The position numbers were made by a program, and so were the translations under genes. A stretch of 54,142 bases of DNA from an uncultured Desulfovibrio sp. (lineage in GTDB: Bacteria; Desulfobacterota; Desulfovibrionia; Desulfovibrionales; Desulfovibrionaceae). The DNA lies in assembly GCF_944324525.1 (NCBI RefSeq), contig NZ_CALUWS010000015.1, forward strand, positions 1 to 54,142, written 5' to 3'. The notes under the pieces are model-generated. The model worked only from the letters and a program-made list of their open reading frames with translations. It was not told the origin of the DNA and did no database searches. Of this stretch, positions 41,756 through 51,025 are shown in pieces (within the stretch, counting starts at the first letter, position 1; every line of letters begins with the position of its first letter).

Positions 41756-41771
41756 GGGCATGCATCTTGCA
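41756..41771 (+). promoter_or_regulatory. candidate sigma-54 promoter of flgE
   Basis: GGGCATGCATCTTGCA matches the RpoN consensus at 14 of 16 positions, with GG and GC spaced 10 nt apart. It begins right after the rhodanese stop codon and about 100 bp before the flgE start. Confidence 0.65.
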
Positions 41772-41783
41772 TGACATAACGTA

Positions 41784-41808
41784 CCGGGAGGAAAATTTTT
41801 CCTCCCGG
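41784..41808 (+). other. hairpin in the flgE leader
   Basis: CCGGGAGG (41784-41791) pairs with CCTCCCGG (41801-41808) with an AT loop; no T-run follows. It would lie at the 5' end of a transcript from the sigma-54 site. Confidence 0.5.
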
Positions 41809-41872
41809 CGTTCTCGTACAGCGGCCGGACGGATGATGCCGGCGGGAGAACGGAAAAAGGAAGGAGTTGCCT

Positions 41873-43420
41873 GTGAATTCTGCTCTTTATATAGGCGCTA
41901 CCGGCATGAAGGCCCTGAGTACGGGCATGCAGGTGGTCAGCAACAATATCGCCAATACCAGCACCATTGGCTATAAGCAGCAAAGCATCCTGTTTTCCGA
42001 CATCATGTACACCACCCAGGCCGGTATGGGCGGCTGGTGGGACAATCAGGAAGACTCCAAGGTGGCGCTGGGGCAGACCGGTCACGGCGTGCAGGTGGAC
42101 ACCATCCGCACCATCCTCACCCAGGGGAATTTTGAGACTTCCAATACGGTGACGGACCTCGCCCTCAACGGCAAGGGCTATTTCCAGGTGGTGGACGACA
42201 CCACGGGCGTCGCCTATTACACCCGCGCCGGGGACTTCATCACCGACAACGAGGGCTATCTGCGCAACCCGCAGGGCTACTCCGTCAGCGGCTACCGCTA
42301 TGACGCGCAGGGCAACCTTTCCAATGCCGTGGAGCCCATCCAGATGAGCGCCTTCCAGGTGCTCACGGCCAAGCCCACCAGCCAGATCGAATGGCAGTTC
42401 AATCTTGGCTTCGATACGGACAAGGCCGTCAGCGAGGAAAACCCCTACTTTGCCCTGCAGCAGTCCTACAACGCCACGGCCAACCCGCCCATCAGCAATA
42501 CCGGCGCCAGCTACCAGATGCCCATCACCCTGTATGACGCCGAAGGCAATCCGGTGGAAGTGACCGCCTATTTCGACCGCGCGCCTTCCGACGCCAACGA
42601 GACCATCGTGGAATTCGTGCTGGCCAGCTCCACCGTAGTGGATCAGATGAAGGAAGCCATCGAGGACGCCAACCGCGAAGATCCCGACAACCCGCAGACC
42701 CTGCCCGACGGCGCCGGCCTGCTCATGAGCGGCACCCTGCACTTCAACAGTGACGGCACGCTCAAGAGCATGTCCGCTTTCACCCCCACCGAGGCCGGGA
42801 ACAAGGATCTCACCACCTGGACGCCGGCAAATATTGCCGGTGGCGTACCGCAGTTCACGCTCAACGGCCAGTCCGTGGGCGTCAATTTCGGCATCACCTC
42901 GGGAGGCTGGACCAATGCGCCGGCCTCGGCCGCCGAAGTGGGCGCCGACGACTCCCTGCTGCCCGGCATGGGGGCCGATGCCGTGGTCAGCAATCGCGCC
43001 ACCACGGCTTTCGCGGGCAACTCCTATCAGTCCCGCGCCTCGCAGGACGGCTACACCTCGGGCCGCCTGACGACCTTCGACATCACCACTGAAGGCGATA
43101 TCGTGGGCTATTATTCCAACGGACAGAACGTCAAGCTCTGGGAGATCCCCGTCTGCCGCTTCACGGCCGAGGACAACCTCTACCGCGAGGGCAACAACCT
43201 CTTCAGCGCCACGGAAGAATGCGGCCAGATGGAGATGGGGCGCGCCGGCACGGAGAACTACGGCACCATCCACGCCTACAATATCGAAGGCTCCAACGTG
43301 GACCTCTCCACGGAGATGGTGAACATGATCATCACCCAGCGCGGTTTCCAGTCCAACAGCAAGGCCGTCACCACGGCGGACGCCATGCTGCAGAAGGCCA
43401 TGGAGATCAAGCGGTCGTAG
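41873..43420 (+). CDS. flgE: flagellar hook protein FlgE
   Basis: GTG at 41873 is preceded by AAGGAG with 6 nt spacing; TTG at 41867 directly after the SD is less likely. The 515-residue protein begins MNSALYIGATGMKALSTGMQ and has SNNIANTSTIGYKQQSILF; it ends NVDLSTEMVNMIITQRGFQS ... MLQKAMEIKRS. The variable middle is larger than in enterobacterial FlgE (about 400 residues), as common in Desulfovibrio. It builds the hook linking rod and filament. It is separate from the flgFGAH operon and ends in a strong terminator. Confidence 0.96.
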   Translation: MNSALYIGATGMKALSTGMQVVSNNIANTSTIGYKQQSILFSDIMYTTQAGMGGWWDNQEDSKVALGQTGHGVQVDTIRTILTQGNFETSNTVTDLALNGKGYFQVVDDTTGVAYYTRAGDFITDNEGYLRNPQGYSVSGYRYDAQGNLSNAVEPIQMSAFQVLTAKPTSQIEWQFNLGFDTDKAVSEENPYFALQQSYNATANPPISNTGASYQMPITLYDAEGNPVEVTAYFDRAPSDANETIVEFVLASSTVVDQMKEAIEDANREDPDNPQTLPDGAGLLMSGTLHFNSDGTLKSMSAFTPTEAGNKDLTTWTPANIAGGVPQFTLNGQSVGVNFGITSGGWTNAPASAAEVGADDSLLPGMGADAVVSNRATTAFAGNSYQSRASQDGYTSGRLTTFDITTEGDIVGYYSNGQNVKLWEIPVCRFTAEDNLYREGNNLFSATEECGQMEMGRAGTENYGTIHAYNIEGSNVDLSTEMVNMIITQRGFQSNSKAVTTADAMLQKAMEIKRS

Positions 43421-43443
43421 CGGCAGCTCCCCGCGTTTTTGGC

Positions 43444-43480
43444 AAGCGCCTTTTCCCGCCGGAAAAGGCGCTTTTTTTTT
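43444..43480 (+). terminator. intrinsic terminator of flgE
   Basis: AAGCGCCTTTTCC (43444-43456) pairs perfectly with GGAAAAGGCGCTT (43461-43473), followed by a long T-run. Confidence 0.92.
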
Positions 43481-43621
43481 GGGGGGCCACGCCGAAAAGC
43501 ACGCGCCCGGCGTCCGCGGCATCCGCCTCCCGATCCCGCGCCGTTCGTCCCTCTCTCGGAGCGGGCATTGCGCCCTGCGGCGGAATGAGGTATACTGCCC
43601 TCCTGTCCGCGGAGTGTAGTC

Positions 43622-44476
43622 ATGCAACAAACCCCCTTTCTTCCCGCCGAGCTCTACGGCGTCATCGGCTGGCCGCTGGGCCAGAGCCTGAGCCCGCTCA
43701 TCCACAATACGGCCTTTCAGACGCTGGGGCGCGATGCCGTCTACATGCGCTGGGAGATCGCCCCGGAACGGCTGGCGGCCTTTGTGGACAGCTTCCGCCT
43801 GCTGCGCATGCGCGGCTGCTCGGTCACCATCCCGCACAAGGTGGCCGTCATGCCGCACCTGGACAGGATCAGCGAGGCGGCGCAGGCCGTGGGCGCGGTC
43901 AACACCCTCTACTGGCGGGACGACTGCCTGTGCGGCGAGAATACCGACGTGACGGGCTTCATGGCCCCCCTGCTGGCCCGGGATCTGCCCCGAGACCTGC
44001 CCGTGCTGCTGCTGGGCGCCGGCGGCGCGGCCCGTGCGGCTGCAGCCGGATTGCGCGCGCACGGCTTCAGCCGCTGCAGCATCTGCACGCCCTCGGACCG
44101 GACGCACCTTGCCTTGGCGCAGGCCTTCGGCATGCAGCCCGTCGCCTGGCAGGATCGCCATGCCGTCCCCGCCCGTCTGATCATCAACGCCACGCCCCTG
44201 GGCATGCACGGCAAGGCCGAAGGAGAAAGCCCCTACGAATTTGCCGGGGCCCGCACGAAAGGTCGCACGGGGCTGGCCTACGACATCGTGTACAATCCTC
44301 TGCGGACGCGCTTCCTGGTCGAGGCGGAGGCGGCGGGCTGGCAGCCCCTGGGCGGACTGGAGATGTTCCATGCCCAGGCGGATGCGCAGTTCCTGCTCTG
44401 GACGGGGAGCCATCTGCCCGCCACGGCCCGGCAGGCGCTGGAGGCGGCCCTGCGCGACGGCGAGGAACGGAGGTGA
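43622..44476 (+). CDS. aroE: shikimate dehydrogenase
   Basis: The 284-residue enzyme reduces 3-dehydroshikimate to shikimate with NADPH. Visible motifs are YGVIGWPLGQSLSPLIHNTA (shikimate binding), SVTIPHKVAVMPHLD with the catalytic Lys, GENTDVTGFMA and the dinucleotide-binding GAGGAARAA. NATPLGM near residue 190 is also typical. It forms a two-gene operon with aroQ, whose start lies 5 bp after the aroE stop. Confidence 0.96.
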   Translation: MQQTPFLPAELYGVIGWPLGQSLSPLIHNTAFQTLGRDAVYMRWEIAPERLAAFVDSFRLLRMRGCSVTIPHKVAVMPHLDRISEAAQAVGAVNTLYWRDDCLCGENTDVTGFMAPLLARDLPRDLPVLLLGAGGAARAAAAGLRAHGFSRCSICTPSDRTHLALAQAFGMQPVAWQDRHAVPARLIINATPLGMHGKAEGESPYEFAGARTKGRTGLAYDIVYNPLRTRFLVEAEAAGWQPLGGLEMFHAQADAQFLLWTGSHLPATARQALEAALRDGEERR

Positions 44477-44481
44477 ACGGC

Positions 44482-44925
44482 ATGCACGACTATCTGATCC
44501 TGCACGGCGTCAACCTCAACATGTTCGGCCGCCGCGACCCTACCCAGTACGGCACGAGCACCCTTGCCGAGATCGACGCCGCGCTGCACGCGCTGGCCGC
44601 GGAGCTCGGCGTGCGCCTGGACATCTTCCAGACCAACCATGAAGGCCGGATGGTGGAGCGCATCCACCAGGCCCTGGACGACGGCACCCGCGGCATCGTC
44701 ATCAATGCCGGAGCCTGGACGCACTACAGCTACGCCATCATGGACGCGCTGGGCATGCTGACCATCCCCGTGGTGGAGGTGCACATGTCCAACGTGCATG
44801 CGCGCGAAAGTTTCCGGCACGAATCGGTGCTGGCCCGGGTGAGCGCGGGCAGCATCGCCGGATTCGGGCCGCAGAGCTACCTGCTCGGCCTGCGGGCGGC
44901 GCATGCGCTGGCCTCCTCCCGCTGA
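44482..44925 (+). CDS. aroQ: type II 3-dehydroquinate dehydratase
   Basis: The ATG at 44482 has GGAGG 8 nt upstream. The 147-residue enzyme dehydrates 3-dehydroquinate to 3-dehydroshikimate, directly upstream of AroE in the pathway. Type II signatures are LHGVNLNMFGRRDPTQYGTS with the catalytic Tyr, QTNHEGRMVERIHQA, INAGAWTHYSYAIMDAL and EVHMSNVHARESFRH. Confidence 0.96.
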   Translation: MHDYLILHGVNLNMFGRRDPTQYGTSTLAEIDAALHALAAELGVRLDIFQTNHEGRMVERIHQALDDGTRGIVINAGAWTHYSYAIMDALGMLTIPVVEVHMSNVHARESFRHESVLARVSAGSIAGFGPQSYLLGLRAAHALASSR

Positions 44926-45007
44926 GGGGCCGCGCCGGGCAGACATATTTCCTCGTGAAAAAAATGGCAGAGGCGGGCAGAAGGCTGGATTTTTTCCTGT
45001 CCTTGCG

Positions 45008-45021
45008 TTAGGACAACCTAA
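45008..45021. promoter_or_regulatory. dyad TTAGG-ACAA-CCTAA upstream of hdrC
   Basis: A perfect 5-bp-arm inverted repeat lies 47 bp before the hdrC ATG, next to TTGCGT (45003-45008), a possible -35. No convincing -10 is seen, so promoter placement is uncertain. It is a candidate operator of the hdr/flx operon. Confidence 0.35.
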
Positions 45022-45067
45022 ATTTGGCTACGCCCCGGTCCTTCAGACTTTAACCCTGTGAGATCCC

Positions 45068-45652
45068 ATGAACGACGCCATTGAACTAAGCCGGATGCGC
45101 GATACCGACTTCACGGCGGCAGTGGACGCCCAGAGCGGTCAGAGGATTTCCACCTGTTACCAGTGCGGCAATTGCACTGCCGGTTGCCCCGCAGGCTTCG
45201 TCTACGACCTGCAGGTCAATCAGGTCATGCGCGGCGTGCAGCTGGGCCTGAAAAACAAGGTGTTGAATTCCCGTTCCATCTGGATGTGCCTTTCCTGTTC
45301 CACCTGTAGTCAGCGCTGCCCCAACAACATCGACGTTGCCGGCGTGATGGAGACCCTGCGGCACATGGCCCGCAAGGAAGGCATTGTGACCGTGCCCAAG
45401 GTGGACAAATTCTGGACTTCCTTCCTTGCCACGGTGCGCAAGTACGGCCGCACCTACGAGATCGGCACCATGGTGCTCTACATGCTGCGCTCCATGCGTG
45501 TGTTCACCGACGTGGACCTTGCCCCCGCCGCTCTGGCCAAGGGCAAGCTCGGCTTCAAGCCCCACAAGACGCCTGAAGAGGGAGCCGAAGCCGTGGGCCG
45601 CATCTTCAAGCGGTATCAGGAACGCGCCAATCGTCAGGGGGTACGCGCATGA
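45068..45652 (+). CDS. hdrC: heterodisulfide reductase subunit C-like ferredoxin protein
   Basis: The 194-residue protein carries two [4Fe-4S] motifs: CYQCGNCTAGCPAG (about residues 31-44) and CLSCSTCSQRCPNN. In HdrABC complexes HdrC passes electrons from HdrA to HdrB. There is no membrane segment, so it belongs to the soluble type. It overlaps hdrB by 4 bp and begins the six-gene hdrCBA-flx unit. Confidence 0.93.
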   Translation: MNDAIELSRMRDTDFTAAVDAQSGQRISTCYQCGNCTAGCPAGFVYDLQVNQVMRGVQLGLKNKVLNSRSIWMCLSCSTCSQRCPNNIDVAGVMETLRHMARKEGIVTVPKVDKFWTSFLATVRKYGRTYEIGTMVLYMLRSMRVFTDVDLAPAALAKGKLGFKPHKTPEEGAEAVGRIFKRYQERANRQGVRA

Positions 45653-46557
45653 AGATAGCCTACTATCCCGGCTGTTCGGCGACGGGATCGTCCGCCGATT
45701 ACGAAAAGTCCACGCAGGCCGTCTGCGCCGCGCTGGGCATGCAGATGGAAGAAATCCGCGGCTGGAGCTGCTGCGGCTCCACCCCCGCCCATGCTGTGGA
45801 CACCCAGCTTTCCGGGGCCCTGAGCGCGCGCAACCTCGACCTGGCCGCCCGCCAGAAAGCCGACATGGTGCTGACGCCCTGCCCGAGCTGCCTGTCCAAC
45901 CTGCGCCATGCGGCCAAGCGGCTGGAGAACCCCGAGTTCCGCGCCGGCGTGAACGAGCTGCTGGACGAGCCGCTGTCCGAAAACCTGCCCGAAACTCTTT
46001 CGGTCATGCAGGGCATCGCCCGCGCCTATGACACGGACGCCATCGCCGCGCGCGTGCGCAAGCCCCTGGCCGGCCTGAAACTGGCCGCCTACTACGGCTG
46101 CCTCATGAGCCGTCCGCACGAGGTCATGGAATTCGGCGATCCCGAGAACCCCACCCTCATGGAAAGCCTGCTCACCGCCTGCGGCGCGGAAATGGTGGAC
46201 TTCCCCCTCAAGACCGAATGCTGCGGCGCCTCCTACGGCATCCCCGAGCGCGCCATGACGGCCCGCCTGACCGGCCGCATCCTCAACCTGGCCACCATGC
46301 TGGGCGTGGATGCCGTGGTCGTGGCCTGCCCGCTCTGCCAGATGAACCTCGACCTGCGCCAGCAGCAGGCGGCCAAGGAAGCGGGCGTCGCCTTCAGCAT
46401 GCCGGTGCTCTACTACACCCAGCTCATGGGCATCGCCTTCGGCCTCGCGCCCAGCGCGCTCGGGCTGGATAAACTGTGCGTCAGCGCCGACAATCTGCTG
46501 CGCAAGCTGGATCAGCCTGCTGCCTACAGCAAGGCTCCCGAAGGAGACAAGGCATGA
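45649..46557 (+). CDS. hdrB: heterodisulfide reductase subunit B-like protein
   Basis: The 302-residue protein has the two CCG-type cysteine-rich domains of HdrB: YYPGCSATGSSADYE ... GWSCCGSTPAH ... CPSCLSN, and YYGCLMSRPHEV ... ECCGASYG ... CPLCQMN. These bind the noncubane [4Fe-4S] clusters that cleave the disulfide in methanogen HdrB. The physiological disulfide here is unknown; DsrC trisulfide is a plausible candidate in a sulfite reducer. It overlaps hdrC by 4 bp and hdrA by 4 bp (ATGA). Confidence 0.93.
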   Translation: MKIAYYPGCSATGSSADYEKSTQAVCAALGMQMEEIRGWSCCGSTPAHAVDTQLSGALSARNLDLAARQKADMVLTPCPSCLSNLRHAAKRLENPEFRAGVNELLDEPLSENLPETLSVMQGIARAYDTDAIAARVRKPLAGLKLAAYYGCLMSRPHEVMEFGDPENPTLMESLLTACGAEMVDFPLKTECCGASYGIPERAMTARLTGRILNLATMLGVDAVVVACPLCQMNLDLRQQQAAKEAGVAFSMPVLYYTQLMGIAFGLAPSALGLDKLCVSADNLLRKLDQPAAYSKAPEGDKA

Positions 46558-48515
46558 GAATAGGCGTCTTCATCTGCCATTGCGGCAGCAATATCGCCGG
46601 CACCGTGGACTGCGCCAAGGTGGCCGAGAATGCGCGGATGTTCCCTGATGTGGTGCTGGCCCAGGACATCATGTATACCTGCGCCGAGCCGGGACAGGCG
46701 GCCATCGAGGCGGCCATCCACGAGCACAAGCTCGACGGCGTGGTCGTCGCCTCCTGCAGCCCCCGCATCCATGAGCCGACCTTCCGCCGCACGGTGGAAC
46801 GCGCCGGCCTGAACCGCTACATGTTCGAAATGGCCAACATCCGCGAGCATGTCTCCTGGATCGGCAAGGACAAGGAAGCCAACACCAACAAGGCGACCGA
46901 ACTCGTCCAGATCGCCGTGGCCAAGCTGCGCAACGACAAGCCCCTCAAGGCCAAGTCCTTCGACATCAACAAGCGCGTGCTGATCATCGGCGCGGGCGTG
47001 GCCGGCATCCAGGCCGCCCTTGACTGCGCCGAAGGCGGCATCCAGGTGGTGCTCGTCGAGCGCGAGGCCACCATCGGCGGCAAGATGGCCAAGCTGGACA
47101 AGACCTTCCCCACCGTGGACTGCTCGGCCTGCATCCTCGGCCCGAAGATGGTGGACGTGGCCCAGCATCCCAACATCACGCTGTACGCCAAGTCCGAGGT
47201 GGAAGACATCTCCGGCTACGTGGGCAACTTCAACATCAAGATCCGCAAGCGCGCCACCTATGTGGACTGGGACAAGTGCACCGGCTGCGGCGCCTGTACG
47301 GAAAAGTGTCCGGCCAAGAAGACCCCGGATACCTTCAACGAGCTGGTGGGCCCCACCACGGCCATCAACATCGCCTTCCCGCAGGCCATCCCGAAGAAGG
47401 CCGTCATCAATCCCGAACACTGCCGCCAGCTCACCAAGGGCAAATGCGGCGTGTGCGCCAAGGTCTGCCCCACCGGCGCCATCAACTACGAACAGCAGGA
47501 TGAGATCATCACCGAGGAAGTGGGCTGCATCGTGGCCGCCACCGGTTACGACCTCATGGACTGGACGGTCTATGAAGAATACGGCGGCGGACGCTACCCC
47601 GACGTGGTGACTTCCCTGCAGTACGAACGCCTGCTCTCGGCCTCCGGCCCCACCGAAGGGCACATCAAGCGTCCTTCCGACGGCAAGGAGCCCAAGAACA
47701 TCGTGTTCATCCAGTGCGTGGGTTCGCGTGACCGCTCCATCGGCCGTCCGTACTGCTCCGGCTTCTGCTGCATGTACACCGCCAAGCAGGCCATCCTGAC
47801 CAAGGACCACATCCCGGATTCCAAATCCTTCGTCTTCTACATGGACATCCGCGCCAACGGAAAGATCTACGACGAGTTCACCCGCCGCGCCATGGAAGAA
47901 TACGGCACGGAATACATCCGCGGCCGCGTCTCCAAGATCTATCCTGACGGCGAAGGCCACCTCATCGTCCGCGGCGTGGACACGCTGCTCGGCGAAGGCG
48001 TGGAGATCAAGGCCGACCTCGTGGTGCTGGCCGTGGGCGTGGAAGCCGCCAAGGGTTCGCCCAAGCTGGCCGAAAAGCTGCGCATCTCCTACGACAGCTA
48101 CGGTTTCTTCCTGGAAAGCCACGTCAAGCTGAAGCCTGTGGAGACCAATACCGCCGGCGTGTATCTGGCGGGCGTCTGCCAGGGCGTCAAGGACATCCCG
48201 GCCTCCGTGGCCCAGGGTTCCGCCGCCGCCGCCAAGGTGCTGGGCCTCTTCTCCAAGGACAAGCTGGAGAACGACCCGCAGATCGCCAGCGTGGACATGA
48301 AGCGCTGCGTGGACTGCGGCAAGTGCATCCGCTGCTGCCCCTTCGGCGCCATCAAGGAAGTGGAGTTCCGCGGCAAGATGTACGCTCAGGTCATCGAAAC
48401 CGTCTGCCAGGGCTGCGGCCTCTGCACCTCCACCTGCCCGCAGGGCGCCATCCAGCTCTCCCACGCCACCGACAACCAGATTCTTGCGGAGGTTAACACG
48501 CTATGCCAGTGCTGA
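46554..48515 (+). CDS. hdrA: heterodisulfide reductase subunit A-like FAD/iron-sulfur protein
   Basis: The ATG at 46554 has AAGGAG upstream. The 653-residue protein starts with GVFICHCGSNIAGTVD and has the FAD-binding KRVLIIGAGVAGIQAALDCA (about 140-160), VEREATIGGKMAKLDKTFPT and the internal CTGCGACTEKCPA and CGVCAKVCPTGA clusters. Two further ferredoxin motifs lie at the C-terminus (CVDCGKCIRCCPFGA and CQGCGLCTSTCPQGA). HdrA is the proposed site of flavin-based electron bifurcation, sending electrons to HdrCB and to ferredoxin. It overlaps the next gene by 13 bp. Confidence 0.93.
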   Translation: MRIGVFICHCGSNIAGTVDCAKVAENARMFPDVVLAQDIMYTCAEPGQAAIEAAIHEHKLDGVVVASCSPRIHEPTFRRTVERAGLNRYMFEMANIREHVSWIGKDKEANTNKATELVQIAVAKLRNDKPLKAKSFDINKRVLIIGAGVAGIQAALDCAEGGIQVVLVEREATIGGKMAKLDKTFPTVDCSACILGPKMVDVAQHPNITLYAKSEVEDISGYVGNFNIKIRKRATYVDWDKCTGCGACTEKCPAKKTPDTFNELVGPTTAINIAFPQAIPKKAVINPEHCRQLTKGKCGVCAKVCPTGAINYEQQDEIITEEVGCIVAATGYDLMDWTVYEEYGGGRYPDVVTSLQYERLLSASGPTEGHIKRPSDGKEPKNIVFIQCVGSRDRSIGRPYCSGFCCMYTAKQAILTKDHIPDSKSFVFYMDIRANGKIYDEFTRRAMEEYGTEYIRGRVSKIYPDGEGHLIVRGVDTLLGEGVEIKADLVVLAVGVEAAKGSPKLAEKLRISYDSYGFFLESHVKLKPVETNTAGVYLAGVCQGVKDIPASVAQGSAAAAKVLGLFSKDKLENDPQIASVDMKRCVDCGKCIRCCPFGAIKEVEFRGKMYAQVIETVCQGCGLCTSTCPQGAIQLSHATDNQILAEVNTLCQC

Positions 48516-49951
48516 ACGGCAAAGAACTGCGAATTGTGGGTTTTCTCTGCAACTGGTGTTCCTACGGCGGTGCCGACACCGCCGGTACGGCCCGTGCGGG
48601 ACAGCCTACCGACCTGCGTATCATCCGCGTCCCCTGTTCGGGCCGCATCGATCCGCTCTTCATCGTGAAGGCCCTGCTCAACGGCGCCGACGGCGTGCTG
48701 GTCTCCGGCTGCCATCCGCGCGACTGCCACTATGCCGCGGGCAACTTCTATGCCCGCCGCCGCCTGGAAGTGCTGAAGCAGTTCCTGCCCGTGCTCGGCA
48801 TCGACGACCGTCGCTTCGAGTACACCTGGGTGTCCGCTTCCGAAGGCCAGCGCTGGCAGCATGTGGTGCAGACCTTCACCAAGCGTATCCACGACCTCGG
48901 CCCCGCGCCGAAGCTGGAAGACCCGGAACCGCTGCTCAAGGTCGTGGACATGGCCCTGACCTCGCTGCGTCCTCTGGGCACCGGCCAGAAAAACAAGCTG
49001 GACGAGCTCAAGGCCGCCATCAAGGCCAAGCTGCCCGAACTCGATGTGGTCATCGGCTGGCAGCAGGGCTACGACGCCGCCCGCACCGTGCCGCTCTTCA
49101 TGCGTACGCCTGAAGACGTGGACAAGCTGGTGTGGGGTCCCTTCAACGTGAACAACCCCGCCGTCTACCTGCCCCAGTACAAGGGCAAGAAGGTGGGTAT
49201 CGTGGTGAAGGGCTGCGACGCCAAGTCCGTGGTGGAACTGCTGCAGGAAAACCTGATCAACCGTGAGGACGTGACCATCTTCGCCATGCCCTGCGAGGGC
49301 ACGCTGGATATGGCCCGCGTCAATCAGGAACTGGGCCGCTACACCACCATCGACAAGGTGGAGTATGACGAAGCCGGCGTGACCATCACCGCCGACGGCA
49401 AGGAACACCGCTTCTGCATGAACGACTTCGCGCAGGGCAAGTGCTACGGCTGCACCATGCCCACCGCGGTGCTCTCCGACACTCTCATCGGCACGCCCAC
49501 CGAAGTGAAGCCCGGCCCCTACACCCCGCCGGAGCTGGCCCTGCTCGACTCCATGAGCCTGGACGAGCGCCTTGCCTTCTGGCGCGGCCAGATGGAACGC
49601 TGCATCCGCTGCTATGCCTGCCGCAACGCCTGCCCCATGTGCGTCTGCCGCGACTACTGCATTGCGGAAAGCCGCGAACCCCACTGGATCTCGCAGGAAG
49701 ACAGCACCCGCGACAAACTCTTCTTCCAGACCATCCATGCCATGCACCTGGCCGGCCGCTGCACCGGCTGCGGCGAATGCCAGCGCGCCTGCCCCGTGGG
49801 CATCCCGATCCTGGCCCTGCGTCAGCAGATCGCCCGCGCCGTGGCTCAGCTCTTCGACGGCTACAAGTCCGGCGTCGATCCCGAGGCCGTGCCGCCGCTC
49901 CTGGGCTACGAAGTGGAAGAAAAGAACATTCATGAGAGGGAGTGGAAATGA
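48503..49951 (+). CDS. MvhD-ferredoxin fusion protein of the Flx/Hdr complex
   Basis: Residues 1-~140 are an MvhD/FlxD-type [2Fe-2S] domain (IVGFLCNWCSYGGADTAG, VPCSGRIDP, GVLVSGCHPRDCHYAAGN). Residues ~230-320 resemble the FdhB/FrhB-like region (KVGIVVKGCDAKSVVELLQE, KGCD and AMPCEG). The C-terminus has two [4Fe-4S] motifs: CIRCYACRNACPMC and CTGCGECQRACPVG. In the Flx complexes I know, MvhD-like and ferredoxin parts are separate proteins; here they are one 482-residue chain. It should link HdrA to the NADH-oxidising part. It overlaps hdrA by 13 bp and the next gene by 4 bp. Confidence 0.85.
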   Translation: MPVLNGKELRIVGFLCNWCSYGGADTAGTARAGQPTDLRIIRVPCSGRIDPLFIVKALLNGADGVLVSGCHPRDCHYAAGNFYARRRLEVLKQFLPVLGIDDRRFEYTWVSASEGQRWQHVVQTFTKRIHDLGPAPKLEDPEPLLKVVDMALTSLRPLGTGQKNKLDELKAAIKAKLPELDVVIGWQQGYDAARTVPLFMRTPEDVDKLVWGPFNVNNPAVYLPQYKGKKVGIVVKGCDAKSVVELLQENLINREDVTIFAMPCEGTLDMARVNQELGRYTTIDKVEYDEAGVTITADGKEHRFCMNDFAQGKCYGCTMPTAVLSDTLIGTPTEVKPGPYTPPELALLDSMSLDERLAFWRGQMERCIRCYACRNACPMCVCRDYCIAESREPHWISQEDSTRDKLFFQTIHAMHLAGRCTGCGECQRACPVGIPILALRQQIARAVAQLFDGYKSGVDPEAVPPLLGYEVEEKNIHEREWK

Positions 49952-51015
49952 GCATCACCCGATTTGTAAAGCCTGAGGGCCTCCCGGCGTTTCTGGCTCA
50001 CCTCTCCAAGGACGCCCGTGTGCTGGCCCCTGTGGTGAAGCCCGCCGACAAGCGTTCCGTGGTTTTCGAACCGTGGAAGGAAGGCAAGGAATTCACGCTG
50101 GAAAAGGCCACCGTGCCCGCCAAGGCTGCGGTGCTGCCCCAGTGCGAGACCCTTGTCAGCTACCGCAAGGTCAAGGACAAGGCCAACCCGCAGAACGTCA
50201 AGCTGGAACTGGACGACACCCCGCAGGCCGAGACCACCGTGGTCTTTGCCGCCCGTCCCTGCGACGCCCGCGGCTACGTCACGCTGGACCGTCCCTACCT
50301 CAAGGGCCCCATCGCCGACCCCTACTACAAGGCCCGGCGCGAAAAGCTGACCGTCATCACCCTGACCTGCAACAGCGGCTGCAACACCTGCTTCTGCCAC
50401 TGGGTCGGCGGCGGTCCTTCCTCCCCGGAAGGCTCCGACATCCTGATGACCGAGCTCAAGGACGGCTACATCCTGCAGGGCATCACCCCCAAGGGCGACG
50501 CGCTGCTGGAAGGCAGCGGCCTTGATGACGGCGCGGATCGCTTCAAGGAGATGGAAGACGTGCGCAAGGCCGCGTGGGCCACGCTGGTCAAGGCTCCCAA
50601 CCTCAAGGAAGCGCAGGCCAAGGTCGCGGCCAAGTTCACCGATGTGGACTTCTGGACCCGCGAGACCGACCGCTGCCTCTCCTGCGGGGCCTGCACCTAC
50701 TTCTGCCCCACCTGCTACTGCTTCAACATCACGGACGAAGGCGAACCCACCAGCGAAAAGGGCGGCCGCCGTCTGCGGACTTGGGACAACTGCATGTCGC
50801 CCCTGTTCACCCGTGAAGCCAGCGGGCACAATACGCGTATGGAAAAGGCCCTGCGCATGCGCAACCGCGTTTCGCACAAGTTCTCCACCTATCCGGAGAA
50901 CTGGGGGACCTTCTCCTGCAACGGCTGCGGCCGCTGCATCAGCAACTGCCCCGTGAGCCTGGACATCCGTCAGATCGTGCTGGATGCCATCAACGCCGAC
51001 AAGGCCGCTAAGTAG
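49948..51015 (+). CDS. dicluster ferredoxin subunit (FlxB/AsrA-like) of the Flx/Hdr complex
   Basis: ATG at 49948 (ATGA overlap with the upstream stop, GAGAGGGAG 5 nt before) is preferred over GTG 49942. The 355-residue protein has CNSGCNTCFC around residue 148 and two C-terminal cluster motifs, CLSCGACTYFCPTCYC and CNGCGRCISNCPVS. The overall plan is like the A subunit of anaerobic sulfite reductases and FlxB-type proteins, which relay electrons between the NADH dehydrogenase subunit and Hdr. No siroheme subunit follows, so AsrABC proper is excluded. Confidence 0.85.
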   Translation: MSITRFVKPEGLPAFLAHLSKDARVLAPVVKPADKRSVVFEPWKEGKEFTLEKATVPAKAAVLPQCETLVSYRKVKDKANPQNVKLELDDTPQAETTVVFAARPCDARGYVTLDRPYLKGPIADPYYKARREKLTVITLTCNSGCNTCFCHWVGGGPSSPEGSDILMTELKDGYILQGITPKGDALLEGSGLDDGADRFKEMEDVRKAAWATLVKAPNLKEAQAKVAAKFTDVDFWTRETDRCLSCGACTYFCPTCYCFNITDEGEPTSEKGGRRLRTWDNCMSPLFTREASGHNTRMEKALRMRNRVSHKFSTYPENWGTFSCNGCGRCISNCPVSLDIRQIVLDAINADKAAK

Positions 51016-51025
51016 AGGTTAAGAC

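Noticed and set aside
41729-44413. 894-codon minus-strand ORF opposite flgE and aroE
   Set aside because: Spans two genes and a terminator with recognised products on the other strand; no domain seen.
46524-48464. 646-codon minus-strand ORF opposite hdrA
   Set aside because: Antisense shadow; HdrA motifs on the plus strand are unambiguous.
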